A program made the position numbers and the translations under genes. Below are positions 12,001 to 38,100 of a stretch of DNA of 64,000 nucleotides, piece by piece. Source of the DNA: Corallium rubrum (taxonomy: Eukaryota > Cnidaria > Anthozoa > Scleralcyonacea > Coralliidae); contig OZ036008.1 in assembly GCA_964035015.1 (NCBI GenBank), positions 6,263,504-6,327,503 on the forward strand, written 5' to 3'. The notes below the pieces were generated by a model. It saw only the letters and a list, made by a program, of their open reading frames with translations. It had not been told where the DNA came from and made no database searches. Positions within the stretch are counted from its first letter, which is position 1. The number at the start of each line of letters is the position of its first letter.

Positions 12001-12680
12001 GCAAAAAAAGAAGGGACATAATGCAAAAAAATTTAATTTTAGTTGTGATAATACTGCACATTTATTTTGTAAACATTTTTGTTTTAACTACTTTAATTTT
12101 GTTCCAATTGAACACAATTAGTTCATTGATTACTATTGATATAAATCAATAATCACAGAAACCTTCATCAATTATCAAAATCAATCAATCAATAATCAAC
12201 TGTTATGGATTAATATCGATGTCAGAAATCGGGAATAATCACAAAGGATAAATATGAATAGTACCTGCAACAAAAAGACATCAAGTATGAATAAGAGAAC
12301 AAACCTTTAAGTTTGTAAATATTTGGTCAATATCTCCTTGCACCGTGTCTTGCGGCAATCCACCAACGAAAGCCGTGAATGGAGGTTCATCTGGGATCCT
12401 AGCTTGCCTTCCACCACCACCACCGTGGCCGCCATCACCATAATGACCACCACCACCAGGTCTCCGGTTCTGCCGATGCGAATCACCATGACCAGCACCA
12501 CCACTCCATCCTCCCTCTAACGAATTGAAATCACTGGAAGAAAAACGAAGCAAGAACTGCTCAAAAACACTCCTTAACTTCTCAACTTAACGCAACGTCA
12601 AGACACTACCTTGGCGGCCCGTCATAGCCAAAATTATTTCCACGATCGCCACCTTCTCCCCAACTCGAAGGGTCAGCCAT
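6093..12680 (-). CDS. EIF4H: Eukaryotic translation initiation factor 4H (eIF4H)
   Basis: RNA-binding cofactor that stimulates the eIF4A helicase during cap-dependent initiation. Exons on the minus strand: 12,610-12,680 (ATG), 12,305-12,533, 10,546-10,594, 9782-9846, 9215-9296, 8724-8828, 7473-7626 and 6093-6298 (TGA). An RRM spans residues about 74-148, with RNP2 AFVGGL in exon 2 and RNP1 KGFCYVEF across exons 3/4. VDIAEGR follows, then Gly/Arg-rich tracts, then the family tail [16 protein letters not shown] and [10 protein letters not shown]. All phases agree except exon 6 into exon 7, where a GGT run in exon 7 carries one extra base (around 7600-7603). After allowing for it, about 319 residues result, against 248 for the human protein. 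Introns carry MITEs, a 5S SINE and about 1 kb of satellite. The gene is divergent from MED31. eIF4B is the alternative, but the tail fits eIF4H better. Confidence 0.9.
6350..7400. repeat. CACCCACTCACCAACCC satellite in eIF4H intron 7
   Basis: About 1 kb of CA-rich tandem repeats, strongest at 6590-7370. Units of roughly 22-30 bp combine CACTCACCAACCCAACCACA with ACACATACC. Purine/pyrimidine strand asymmetry is extreme. It fills most of the 1.17-kb last intron of the eIF4H gene. Confidence 0.85.
7726..8163. repeat. hAT-like MITE with CAGGGCTCAAAATAACG ends
   Basis: Left end CAGGGCTCAAAATAACG and right end CGTTATTTTGAGCCTTG form 17-bp terminal inverted repeats. The interior carries repeated GACCGGTCA and GACCAGTCA blocks. 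It also holds a hairpin of ACATGTAAAGTATAT units at about 7797-7937 and a (TGTTG)n microsatellite at 7937-8000. It lies in eIF4H intron 6. No clean 8-bp duplication was found. Confidence 0.65.
10011..10180 (-). mobile_element. 5S rRNA-derived SINE, copy 2
   Basis: The minus strand again gives a 5S-like stretch (AAGCCCAGTTGAATGGGGTT followed by AGTACT and TAGGTGACC) and the same tail seen at 2831-3056. This copy is more diverged and has lost part of box C. It lies in eIF4H intron 3. Confidence 0.7.
10289..10501. repeat. Fold-back MITE, ~40-bp arms
   Basis: The left arm AGTGTGACTACTATAAGTGG continues as GGCCACTTACAATGAAAACC. The right arm is its complement, ending CAGTAGTCACACTT. The interior of about 130 bp is unique. 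It lies in eIF4H intron 3. Confidence 0.75.
10908..11006. repeat. (GGGAA)n then (AGAGA)n microsatellite
   Basis: Pure purine tract on the plus strand: GGGAA units, then GAAAG, then AGAAG/AGAGA units. Confidence 0.9.
11345..11840. repeat. MITE relative with internal ACATT-type minisatellite
   Basis: Starts CAGGGCTTAAAATTTGAAA and continues with GGTATCCC/TAGTATCCC blocks like those of the element at 13,338-14,241. The centre (about 11,515-11,805) is an 18-20 bp tandem repeat of the type TTACACTACATTCTAAGA. The right end is poorly defined. It lies in eIF4H intron 2. Confidence 0.6.
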
Positions 12681-12796
12681 GTTGGGAAAGAACAATGAAC
12701 TCACGGTCAAGGAGGCTGAGTACTAGTCTTCCTGTGCCCGTAGCGGTCAGCGGTTGTGTGCGTTTGATCATGCGTACATCAAATCAGATTTTCAAA
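12681..12796. promoter_or_regulatory. Bidirectional promoter between eIF4H and MED31
   Basis: Only 116 bp separate the eIF4H ATG (minus) from the MED31 ATG (plus), so both transcripts must start in or near this stretch. It is more GC-rich than its surroundings and has no evident TATA box. The role is inferred from position. Confidence 0.7.
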
Positions 12797-15700
12797 ATGG
12801 CTGAAGGAAGTCAAAAATTTACAGAAGGTACAGCATTTCATTTTTTCATGTCTAATTCTTTAGATTTATTGAATTTCTGTCTGTTTTTCCATAGGAAATA
12901 CGTTTGTGATTTATACTTATGAAATGTGTCACTATTTCACCAGTATTTAAGGTTATTTCTTAATAAAATTTAATTGCATACGATTTTAATTTTTCTATTG
13001 CTCTTATAAATCTTATTACTTTGTTCAGGTGGAGAGGAAGATAGAGTAAGATTTCAAGTGGAACTTGAATTTGTTCAATGTTTGGCGAATCCACATTATT
13101 TAAATTGTAAATATTTTTTGTTCTATGTACAGTAGATATCTTAAAAAGAGTAAAGGTAATGTTTTGGATTGGGCAGTGGTGGAAATTCATTTTTTCTGGT
13201 CAGGGGACAAAAGCCTCAAAATACCCAACAAATGCACAAAAAGCATTGGATTTTGACTGGTTTTTCCCCTTTTTGGAAGGTGGTGGGGGTGGTGGTGGCT
13301 GCCACCTTTTCACTTTAATATACATGAAACCTTATAACAGGGCTCAAGATTTGAATTTTTTACCAGTATCCAAGTGGATACTAGGGTCTTAAAATCTAGT
13401 ATCCCTATTTGAAATTTAGTATCCCAGATTTGGATAGTAGGTATTTCGATAAGCAGTATCCAAACAAGGTAAATAACTGCCGGACAGGTGTGTAAATGAA
13501 GTACACTGTACACTGAAAATTAATAATGATTGCTTGTTCAACAAGAAACAAAATGAAGATATTCATATATTTACAACTGTAATAAGTATATTTAAAATTA
13601 GTGTAATGTCATAGTGCACATACTACAGTACCATTATCACATTTAAAACCCGTCAAAATCAGACTCTGCAGACATCACCATGCGTGTCTTGTTGACGTTG
13701 TTGTATTCAGGTTGAGTCGGTTGATGATGACAAAGAAGGACCCTCATCACGAACTTGCGTACTTGTTTCAGCAGCTGTTGTTGAAGTTGGTCGTCTCTCT
13801 TGATTGTCTTGCTGATTTCGAACTACGTATCTCCACATTTTTGTAAAAACCTGCCGTAAACTATGTTCGAGCACATGCTTTTTATCTTGTGCTAGCAGGA
13901 AAAAACCATATCATAGGCATAGAAACACGAGTCAAATTTCATTATGTTGCGATGGCGACAGGAAATCGCGCGTAATCATTGGTTAATTTATCATGTTCTG
14001 AGCAATCATTGCCGAAAATAGACAGGCAGAAATTAACCTCGTGCTCTGGTCCATTCTGTTTTTGCGCGACAAACAACGAAAAAAATATTTTGACAAACAT
14101 TTCACCGCGCTGTACGAACTTCGCCAATATTTCGATTTTTTTTTTAGTATCCCATTGGGATACTAAGCCTATGATATCTAGTATCCAAAATTGAAATCTG
14201 GTATCCTGTGGATATTGGGATACCGCTAATCTTGAGCCCTGCTTATAATGGTGGTCTTAGCCTGTTGACAGATCTCATTAAATTATTTTTAAATTTATGG
14301 CTCTGCTTATGTTTGGACATTGATACTGCGATTTCCAGTGGAGTTTGGAACAGCTAAAGTTTTGCCGTTACTAAGTTAGTTGTTTGAAACTTGTAGTTGT
14401 GATATATACAAACAATGTCGTCAAGGCATTACATACTAGTGCCAGTGCCTTTGTTCTAAGGCATTGCCTTGCCCTTGGCAACTGCTTGATAACATCATTC
14501 GTATCATGTCACAACCACCATTTTTCAAACTGCTAAACTTTATACTGGCAAAACTTTTGCTGTTTTATTACCTGCTGTTATCACCCTGACAAAAAGGTAC
14601 AAGTACTTGCAAAGAGTTCAGAAGGACCCATATCAAATTTCAAAGTCTACAAAGTATGAAGCTCTGTTCAAAGTTAGAGCAATTAACTTTGCTAGAACTT
14701 CATGTTATAATTATATAATGAAGTTTGATGTTTAAAATGGAACTTATTAGCAACCTGCCAAGGAGTTGTCATAAACATTTGCAAGTCTGACAAATTTGAA
14801 TTATTTGTTCATTATTTGAAACATGGAGTCAAATCAAGTTACTCATTATTTCTTCCAGTTTTGGCCCAGAGAGGTTATTTTAAAGATTCTTCCTTTGTGA
14901 ATTATTTGAAATATCTTTTATATTGGAAGAAACCACAATACTCAAGATTTCTCAAGTAAGTTTGAAAAATAGCCATGCCATGCATGATGCATCATGTTTA
15001 GCAGGGCTGTATTCAGGAGATTTAAAACACCAGTTCTTGTACAGTACACTGGTTTGGGTGTCAAATTACTGTAGGTGCCCAAAAATTACAAATCACCTTT
15101 CACTCAGAATGCAGGAAATGATATTTCCATATTTCCAGGGAACATGCCCCTGGTCTTGTTCCTTTAACACTTTAATATTGTTACAAATTCACCACCAACT
15201 GGTGTGCCCAAATTATCTCTGGATATGGCACTGTCTACTGCTGCATGTTGTATTTGCTCAGATCTGTCACAGGTGAGTTGAAAAAATCATATAACTATGT
15301 TTCTGATGAAGGGCTTTCACTAGAGGTGAGCCGATCATCGGCAAAACATCGGCAGAGCCGATTAACGGCTAGTTTTTCTCACAATCGGCCATCGGCCGAT
15401 TGTCATCGGCCGATTGTCTTTCACCATCGGGTCGACTGTCTCATGACTCTCGTACTCGTATGTCTGCTCTCTCGTCCTCATTTATCATAGCCTGTGTACA
15501 GCCGCAACCCTCCCGTCAAAATCGGGGAGCGAGCGTCTGTGGTACGGCATCAATAATCACATTCTCGGTCACGTTACAAAATCGGTTTGCGCTCAAAATA
15601 CGAGAATTGGCTTGATGACTTCCTCTCATTGCAAAACTTGAGATGAATAAAACGACAAAACGGGAGCACTGAGCATCAGGTTAGCAAACATCGGTTTTGC

Positions 15701-16169
15701 CGATTAATCGGCCGATGGTTGGGAAATATCGTCTCTTAACAATCGGTATCGGCAATCGGCTTTTTTTTAACATCGGCTCACCTCTAGCTTTCACTTGATA
15801 CATTAGACTCCTACGTTCTCTGAAATTGCGAGTCTGTAGTATTATATTCATAGTACTGTATATATCATCTTTGGTTCTGTCAGGTGCTGTAATACCTGTA
15901 CACATTTGAACCTTGATAATTCTTAATACAAAAAAGCCCAATTGCTTATTGGCTCTGAAGAATACTCTGACTGTTTTGTCATTGACAGATACCCTCAGTG
16001 CCTGTTCTTCTTGGACCTACTTCAATATGAACATTTCAGACGAGAGCTGGTTAATGTTCCTTGTGCTAAATTTATTGATGAACAACAGTTGCTTCACTGG
16101 CAATATTATTTCAGTAAAAGAAGAAAAGTCAGTCTTCCCACTACTACAAACCAGGAACAAACTTCCTAG
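12797..16169 (+). CDS. MED31: Mediator complex subunit 31 (MED31)
   Basis: Subunit of the Mediator middle module, which links transcription factors to RNA polymerase II in the nucleus. Exons are 12,797-12,827 (ATG), 13,029-13,106, 14,859-14,955 and 15,989-16,169 (TAG). Joined in phase they give 387 nt and 128 residues; the human protein has 131. Diagnostic stretches are RFQVELEFVQCLANPHYLNF in exon 2, LAQRGYFKD and FVNYLKYLLYWKKPQY in exon 3, and YPQCLFFLDLLQYEHFRREL and CAKFIDEQQLLHWQYYF in exon 4. All donors and acceptors are GT-AG. Intron 2 contains a complete 904-bp hAT-like MITE and intron 3 a complete 466-bp one. The gene shares a promoter with eIF4H and converges on SLF1. Confidence 0.96.
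13338..14241. repeat. hAT-like MITE, CAGGGCTCAAGATT ends
   Basis: Terminal inverted repeats CAGGGCTCAAGATT and AATCTTGAGCCCT(G) are flanked by CTTATAA on both sides (13,331-13,337 and 14,242-14,248). The sub-ends contain TAGTATCCC blocks in opposite orientations. About 600 bp of the centre is non-coding by eye. It lies in MED31 intron 2. Confidence 0.8.
15321..15786. repeat. hAT MITE, TAGAGGTGAGCCGAT ends, 8-bp duplication
   Basis: Inverted ends TAGAGGTGAGCCGAT and ATCGGCTCACCTCTA are flanked by a perfect 8-bp direct repeat GCTTTCAC (15,313-15,320 and 15,787-15,794). The duplication length and TAGAGGTG end fit the hAT superfamily. Both sub-ends are packed with CATCGGCCGATT motifs. It inserted into an older copy of the AACGTTTCGAGCGA-type repeat inside MED31 intron 3. 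Confidence 0.9.
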
Positions 16170-16499
16170 TACTGGCAAGCATTTATGTATATATATACTG
16201 TACATTCCTATAAATATATTAGATGTATATACAGGTGAATTTGATGTGGAAAGGTGGAATGGGGAAAGCTGGGAATAACACACATACTGCATACATATTG
16301 ATTTAGGACAGGGCTATTCAACTACATGTACATTTTCATTGGCTAGATTTTGGCCAAGTAAATTTCAGAGGGAAAATACAGTAGCATTTAATCTTCTCTC
16401 AGAAACTACTGAGAAACAATAGAAGCAACATGCAATCAATTTGAGAAACCACTGTAAGATTTCATGAACCTTTATTTCTGAACAACATACTCCATAAAG

Positions 16500-16580
16500 G
16501 CAGTTTTCCACTGGGTGACATTTGTCGACCGACTCAACATTTTTCTTTTGTCTTGGAAATGTCACCTAGTAGAAAACCAC
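16500..16580. repeat. Small fold-back, TTTTCCACTGGGTGACATTT
   Basis: A left arm containing TTTTCCACTGGGTGACATTT pairs with AAATGTCACCTAGTAGAAAA on the right. It lies between the convergent MED31 and SLF1 3' ends. Confidence 0.65.
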
Positions 16581-16705
16581 CGGCTAATTTCCACTCAGGA
16601 AAATCTTCCCCAGGATAGGAATGGACAGGAAAGTTTCCTTTGTGTTAAGGTCATTAGTTCTGACCGAGAGCTCAGAAGACAAAGAAATTTTCCGGAACCA
16701 GCCTT

Positions 16706-16968
16706 TCCTAAGGGGTTGTTTACATGAATCTGGATTGAAATCCACAGGAAATCTATAAATGTTAGAAAACATGCATGCGTTGTTTGTTGTAGGTCACATT
16801 GTTCGTTGGTCACATTTTTCATTCTGATATCTGATTTTTCCAATGATATCTCTCACTGCATGCTTTTACACGATTCTGGAACAAAATTTCAATCCAGAAT
16901 GAGATTTCAACTGGAATGAGAACCAGATTGAAACTCAATCTGGGTTCATGCAAACAGCCCCTAATATC
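16706..16968. repeat. MITE with GGGG(T/C)TGTTT ends
   Basis: Left end TAAGGGGTTGTTTACATGAA and the right end TTCATGCAAACAGCCCCTAA are inverted. The interior repeats ATCTGGATTGAAAT and its complement. It lies between MED31 and SLF1; the rest of 16,170-17,400 is AT-rich with a TTAA-family MITE at 17,025-17,119 and no gene. Confidence 0.7.
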
Positions 16969-17400
16969 GTTGGTAGGGCCAAAAGGCATAACACAACCTC
17001 ACTTGGGGTCAAGAAATGTTGTTTTAACCATTTAACTCCCACCATGTCAGGAGGTCTTCGCTTGACGAGTAAAATCGTCTGGTGTTAGACAAAGTGCCAA
17101 ATGGGAATGAAAGGGTTAAGTTATCCATTTTAGCTGAGACCAATATACTGTTTTTATGAAATTTAATTTATATCAATTATAATTTACTCTCAAATGTTTA
17201 ATAAGTACTACATACTTTCAATATGAACATAATAATTAACAATAAAATCCTTTTTTGAATTTCTCCCAAACTTAAACTTTAAAATAAAATTTAACACAAC
17301 AAAATTCCCTTTAGATACTAAAAACTAGTTTATGTACTGTATAAGTGGATAATAGTAATTCTAATCTTAACATAATTAGCTTCTTAAAGATTATTGTAGT

Positions 17401-31798
<14,398 letters not shown>

Positions 31799-32161
31799 TC
31801 GGATTTACGACACACTCAACCATTGTTCACGCGCGAAAATTAAAACTTGCCGCCAAAAAAGCGCCAGCGACCAACCGTCTTTCCCCCCGCAAATTAACGG
31901 GAAATTGTCGCTCGTTTACATAGACAAAAATTTAAAGAATTGAAGAAATTTTGACCGAGTTCTGACTCAAAAATGTACCCCAAAATAAGTTTAAATTGTT
32001 TCGGGTTAATTAGATTTCCTAGTTGTAAATAATAAGCTTTGAATGGTATTTTTTATTGGAACTTAGGTTTTTGCGCTTAGCTTTTTTTCGCCTTTAACGC
32101 GTCATTTTTTGCTGTAGTTCGTCTATAATTGACGGAACTGAAAAGACGAGCATTTGTAATA
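31799..32161. promoter_or_regulatory. Bidirectional promoter region, SLF1 and Nudix-like gene
   Basis: A 363-bp interval separates the SLF1 ATG (minus) from the ATG of the plus-strand gene at 32,162. No repeats are seen within it. A shared regulatory role is inferred from position. Confidence 0.6.
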
Positions 32162-35100
32162 ATGGCAGATGTTGATAAACACGAAATTAGAATAAGAGTT
32201 GTACTCAGAGATTGCGAGAAGCGAAAGTATCTTGTTGTAAAAGAAAAAACAAACGGAGCTTGGTTGTTTCCTGCAGACGTCGTACGACAGGGCAAAAGTA
32301 TTGAGGAAACTACACGAGTTCTCGTCAAAAAGGTTAGTTTGGTACTTTGGTGTTTAATATTTGACAACTACCACTTTACAAATGACGTACTTTCCTGCGG
32401 GAAAAGCTTGTTAATAAAACGTTTCAGAAGCATTACCCATTGAATTCTTTTTCTACTCTGTTGCTTCAGTTCTACTAGTGAATTACCTTGTAATTTGCTT
32501 TGAATTTCTCTTAAATATGCAAGTTTAAAATATAAGCGTTTCACTTTGTTTTAATATTATTGTAATATTGATGTAATATTGTATTTCAGTTTTGGTTTGT
32601 AAACATTCATAAACATAACATTTTGTAAACATAATGTCTCACTCAATTCCCAGCGTGACCATCCCCCCCCCCCCCCCTCCCCAGCATTTGATGGGCATTA
32701 CATTTTTGCATTAGAGTACAGTATTGCAAATGCCCCACCATGGGGTCAGCATAGCTGTACAAAATCCCCACAGAGGGGTCTTGAAATTGATGCAAATGCC
32801 CCACCCATGGGAATTTAAAGAAGCAGATGTTTATATTGTCAGAAAACTGAAGCAGCCATGACCATCCATATTATTAAACATAAACATATTTTTTTAAAAT
32901 AAAGGTCAAAAACTACTTTCAAACATCTCAACTATGTTGTCCAAGCCTTTTTCCCAAAGCCAGGAAGCCACAGACAGCACATCATTCCCCTCAAACTCCT
33001 GTAAATCCACCATGATTGATCACAATCACATGTGCATGGCATATTGGTGTATTTTATAATACGGTTAAAGAACGGTCAGTAGACATGCAATATTTTTGGT
33101 GCTCGTGAGTCACTGTACCAGTATTTTTATGGCAAAAATAAATATATCATAGTTTTATATGAAAAAGCTAGAAAAGTGGACAAGCATGTATAATAGTATG
33201 AAATATGTGGTGTGCCTTTATAAAAGATAGAATTTTCATAATTGAGTATAGACTTACAGTTCTTATTTTTGCCAGGTTTCTTTTCAAGAAAATTACAACC
33301 AAGTATATACTATTTAGGCACTTTAACAAATTCCCCACCCTGGGGATGACCTGCAGAGGCAAATGCCCGACCCTGGGAACAGGTGAATCGTCGAATGCCC
33401 TTCAAATGCCGGGGGGGGGGCATGGTCATGCTTGGAATTGATTGAGACATAACTATTGCAGAAACAACTCATAAATGTTTCGTTGCAAATTTTTAACAAT
33501 TTTTATGCACTTAATTTGAAAAAGATATTTTTCTAATATCACAGAATAGTAGATACACCAGAAATCTGATTTGTATGAAGACTGGCACTACAGTCATTTG
33601 CACCTAAGTGGAAAAAACACCTGTCAAAACATGTTCAAAACATGTTAACCATTTTGAAATTGACACCGTGGGATTGGTAAGATGTGATTTGCTGAGGGCA
33701 CAAACATGTATGTATTGAAAGGAAACTTTATAAAAAATTATGTTTTGAAGGGAAACTTTTATGTTTGACATTGACATTAGAACATATTGTTTTGATGTGT
33801 GGTGTTTCCACTTAGATGCAAACGACTGTATACCATCTTATACCATTTCTGGTAAGTCCCACTGGCAGTTGATGGATGTTGTAGAATGGTGATATTTGAC
33901 AACTTGACATGTGCTAACCTCATACCCAGGGATGCTGAGTAATTAAAGAGCCTGGGTATGGTGACAGTTGGTGTATCTATTATTCTGTCCAAATATACTT
34001 AAATCAGTGATGGATTTACAGTGGTGTGTGTGGGGTATGCATCCCCCTGGCCTTGGCCACAGGAGTGCAGGGGGGTGCCAATTGCCTTGTCAAATCCAAG
34101 TACATTAACTCATTCCTGTCCGGGGGCTTCCCCAGAGGTGAATAAAATCGTCTGGCGTTAGCCAGAATAAAATACTAAAGACCAATTCGGACAAGAAAGA
34201 GTTAAAGGATGCATTCATTCAATGTCCGTGTAAACTTCATGCTATCATAATTATGATTCATAGATAATTCATATATTAGTTAGAGTGTATCATATGATTC
34301 ATAGGTATAAAAAAAATTTTCTGGTGGGCTTCACCCCCCTACCCCACCACCAGCTTGGCCCCTGGACCCTGCTAGGGGCTGTGTCCCCAGACCCCTGCTG
34401 TACCCTGCCTCGGTCATGCCCCACACTGCAGGCCTGATCTCACTTCGCTCGCTCAACACCAGATCAAGCTGGATCCATCAATGTCTTAAATTGTTGAGTG
34501 GTTTATGTGTTAGGGTATGTATGTGGTAAGCTTGGAGGCCCCTTTGGAATCTACAGTACAATTTCTGTATGCCAAAAGTGCACTGAAAAAAAGGAGAATA
34601 ATTATAGAGCAACAACACAGTTGTGTCACTGCCGGACATTGTCTGAGGAAATGTCCCAGCTATTTTAAACTTTTACTTCACAATGTCAATGTCTGACACT
34701 TAACATAATCCTCATTCTTCAGCTTCTTACTCTATCCCCCAGAGATACTGTACATGCATTAGCCAACACATTCCCATTGTGCCTCTTCATCTATGTCGAT
34801 AAGTGATTTGACAAGATGTGAAAATGTTAAATCATTTGCTCCATTTGTCATGCAGGTTTTGGGAACATCAACTGCCATTGTCCTTGAAAGATTTCTTAGG
34901 ATTCATCATTTGATTAAACCAGCTACACTTGAGTTCATCTATCTTGCTAGCTTGGATGACAATGCTCAGTTAAATCTATTGGCTGAAGAAGACACATCTG
35001 GCAGCTCATATGATGATTCACATTCATGGTTCTCTTTCTCTGATCTCAAGAAACTGGAAAGTGATTCTAAAGAATTTGCAATTGAAGCTAAAGAACTTCT

Positions 35101-38100
35101 TAATGCAATTGAAAAAGGTTGGTCCATGAGGGAATGGGATGCTTTAACCCATTGCTGCCTTAAGGCTGTCTGAGAGCAGGGCCGCTGAGACCCAGGATAG
35201 GCCTGGGGGAAGGGAGTCGCCCCTAAACATCTCAGATATCAGAGTTCATTAAGTTGGGTTCAATTTGACAAACAGTTTCTGTACAAATTTTAATTAGTAT
35301 GATGGTGTATTGGATGGTGTAATCCATCCATGTTTTCCATAGAGTTATAGAAATACGGCTTTTAGCCTGAATCACCACTTGCGTTTTCAAACTATTATTT
35401 TATAAAATATAATAATTATACATATTAATTATATGTCTATCCATATAAATTCTTTCTGATTAGAAAACAAAGGAAGTCCTCCCTCCATTCTTACCGAACA
35501 AGATGTTGATTTGAGGTGACAACAGATATTTTAAATTGTGGTCTTTCATACATTGTTTATATAGTAATGTAGTGTACTACTGGTCCAGTTACAAGTATTA
35601 TACAGTACATGTACCTATCGTAATTACATGTACTATAAAATATTTTAGTCAGATTTTACCCATACACTTAGGAGAAATTTCTGACCCCCAGACACTGGAA
35701 TCAAACCCACAACCTGTTGAAAGATTTTTTTTGAAAGACCTGAGACAGAGGTTTCCCAACGATGACTCAATTGTCTGGCATTAAGTCAGTAAAGTACCAA
35801 AAGGGAATTCAGATTTAAGAGGGTTAAAGGATGGATGTCTAAGAGTTCTTCCAATGAAGAATAGGCTATTTTTGACTAGCTCAGCTGTTTAAGGTTTATA
35901 ATTTCCAATACTACCAAAATTAGTAGAGTGTCTTTTCCGGAAGAAAAAACGTTGTCTGGAAGGTGGCCAAACGTTTATGTTTGATGACATCAGTGACTCG
36001 TGAATGCTGTGTGGCGTGTGAATGAATACAACAAAATAGACAAATTCAAATTAATTTTGAACGTTTAACAGAATTCGTTGAATTTGTTCACACGCCACAC
36101 TGCATTCCTGAGCCATTAACATCACAAAACATACATGTTTGGCCGCCTTCCAGACAACCTTTTTTCTTCTGGAAAAGACACTCTACTGATTTTGGTAGTA
36201 ATTTCAAACATTTTTGCTATTTATGTTGCAGGAGAAAAAATGAAGAAGATGACAAAGTTATTCATAAGAAAGATTTGAAAGATTCCAGTAAAACCTTGAA
36301 TGGTTTTCTTGATACCCTGTTAGTAGCAGCAAAATTTGGGAGTGCAGGTTGTTATACCTATATTATTAGACTTTTTTTTATTGCTGGGTTGAGTGACTTT
36401 GCTATAACTGGCCTTTTTCTCTGTTGATCCATAGTTTATAATAGAACACATACGGTACATGGTTTGGAAACTCATCCAAAGTGATTGTTCTATGTTTTTG
36501 TTCAAGTTTATGGAAATTTGTGCAATTTCACAGTATCGTATTTTTTGTATAATAAAGCAGTCATCCAATAGCAATGCTTGGGTTTGAATAGTGATTTGCT
36601 TCATCGTCACGTGTTGTGGTCCATCGTCACATGTCCATAGAATTTACTTCCATATAAGGAACTGGCCATTGTCACTTGTCAGTTCAACATGAGCATGCTT
36701 CATGTTAAAAGACATTATGGAGCTTCCAAACCATGTATATGTTCTATTAACAATGGTTGATCCATGCAGTCTGCGGTATGTGCACACAGTATGCAGTATC
36801 TATGTGGAAGTGCCAGAGGAGTAATACTATGTACAGTACTGCTCAGAAATAACGGTTACCTAACAAACACCGAAGTCAAACCTAGGTTTAACCTCAGCTT
36901 AATTGTAATAATAACTTTGTTCAGTGTTAGTTAAACTGTCTCTAAATTACTATGAATCAAAATATGGACTGTTTTCTGTATTACTAGATAATTTTATATG
37001 TAAAATTTAAGAATAACATAATGTGTTTTTAGAGAAGAAATTTGTGGAAAGTTTGTTCCAAAAATCTGTGGGGTCAGCAGAAAAAAGGATAAATTATAAT
37101 TTGTTTGGAAAACTGATGACTGAGTTATTACCAACACCAGACTTCTTAAATATGCAAAATGTTTTCAGGTACAGTATATCTGTTTATGAATTATTTGTAC
37201 TTGTTTTGAGCAAAAAAAAATGGAGATGTGGAAATTGTATAGAACTGTGCTTTGTTGTAGTATTGCTATTCAGCTAGTATATTTTGCTAACAATGCAATA
37301 ATTATTTGTAATACCAGTACTGCATTATTGTGAGCTGTACTGCTGTATTACAATATTGTGGTATACCAGTTTTAAGGGGCTGATGTTTTAATGAAATCTA
37401 CCATCCACAATGATGAAAAACCTGAACTGTTCTGTGTTCACATTAGTTTGTGGCTTTTATGGCATGATGCATGTTTTTAACATGAAATGTCTACACTGTA
37501 CACCTGTAGCACATCTCTCCCAAAAGTCCACAGTGTGTCCACTGTGCAGGTGTATCAACGATTTCAGTATACATGTACTGTCAAAGACTCCAATGTATAC
37601 TGTGTATTGAAAAATCATGATACACTATATCAGAAATACACTATATCAGAAATATCAGTACAACTAATACTAGTAAGAAGTCATATCATCAAACTCAGGT
37701 GTGTGATTTGACACTGGGTCTTCAGTATGTTGGTGTATACTGACCATCCCCACCACTTAACTTAGTAAATATAATTACCCATTGCTGCCTTGAGTGTTCT
37801 CTCTTGGATAAGTAAAATTGTCTGGCGTTTAATAGAGTAAAACAATAAAGGGACCATTTTTGGCTGGCCCCGACAGGAATGGGTTAATACATTTTTTCTA
37901 CCATAAGTCTTATCAAGTACCACTTTTACAATTCAGAGCATTTGACACTGAAGACAAAAACTATCTACATGCCAATGATGTACTGTATGGCTTGGCAGCC
38001 ATGGATCCCAGAACAGTTCATGGAGGAGTTCCTGCAGAATTGCGTTGTAGATATGTTTTCAAATACTACAATGAAAGCCAAACTGGATATCTGAATCTTG

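Noticed and set aside
37860-37936. Extension of exon 6 of the Nudix-like gene upstream to 37,860
   Set aside because: This part is the end of a TTAA-family MITE and poor intron sequence; the acceptor at 37,936 fits phase and the pyrimidine tract.
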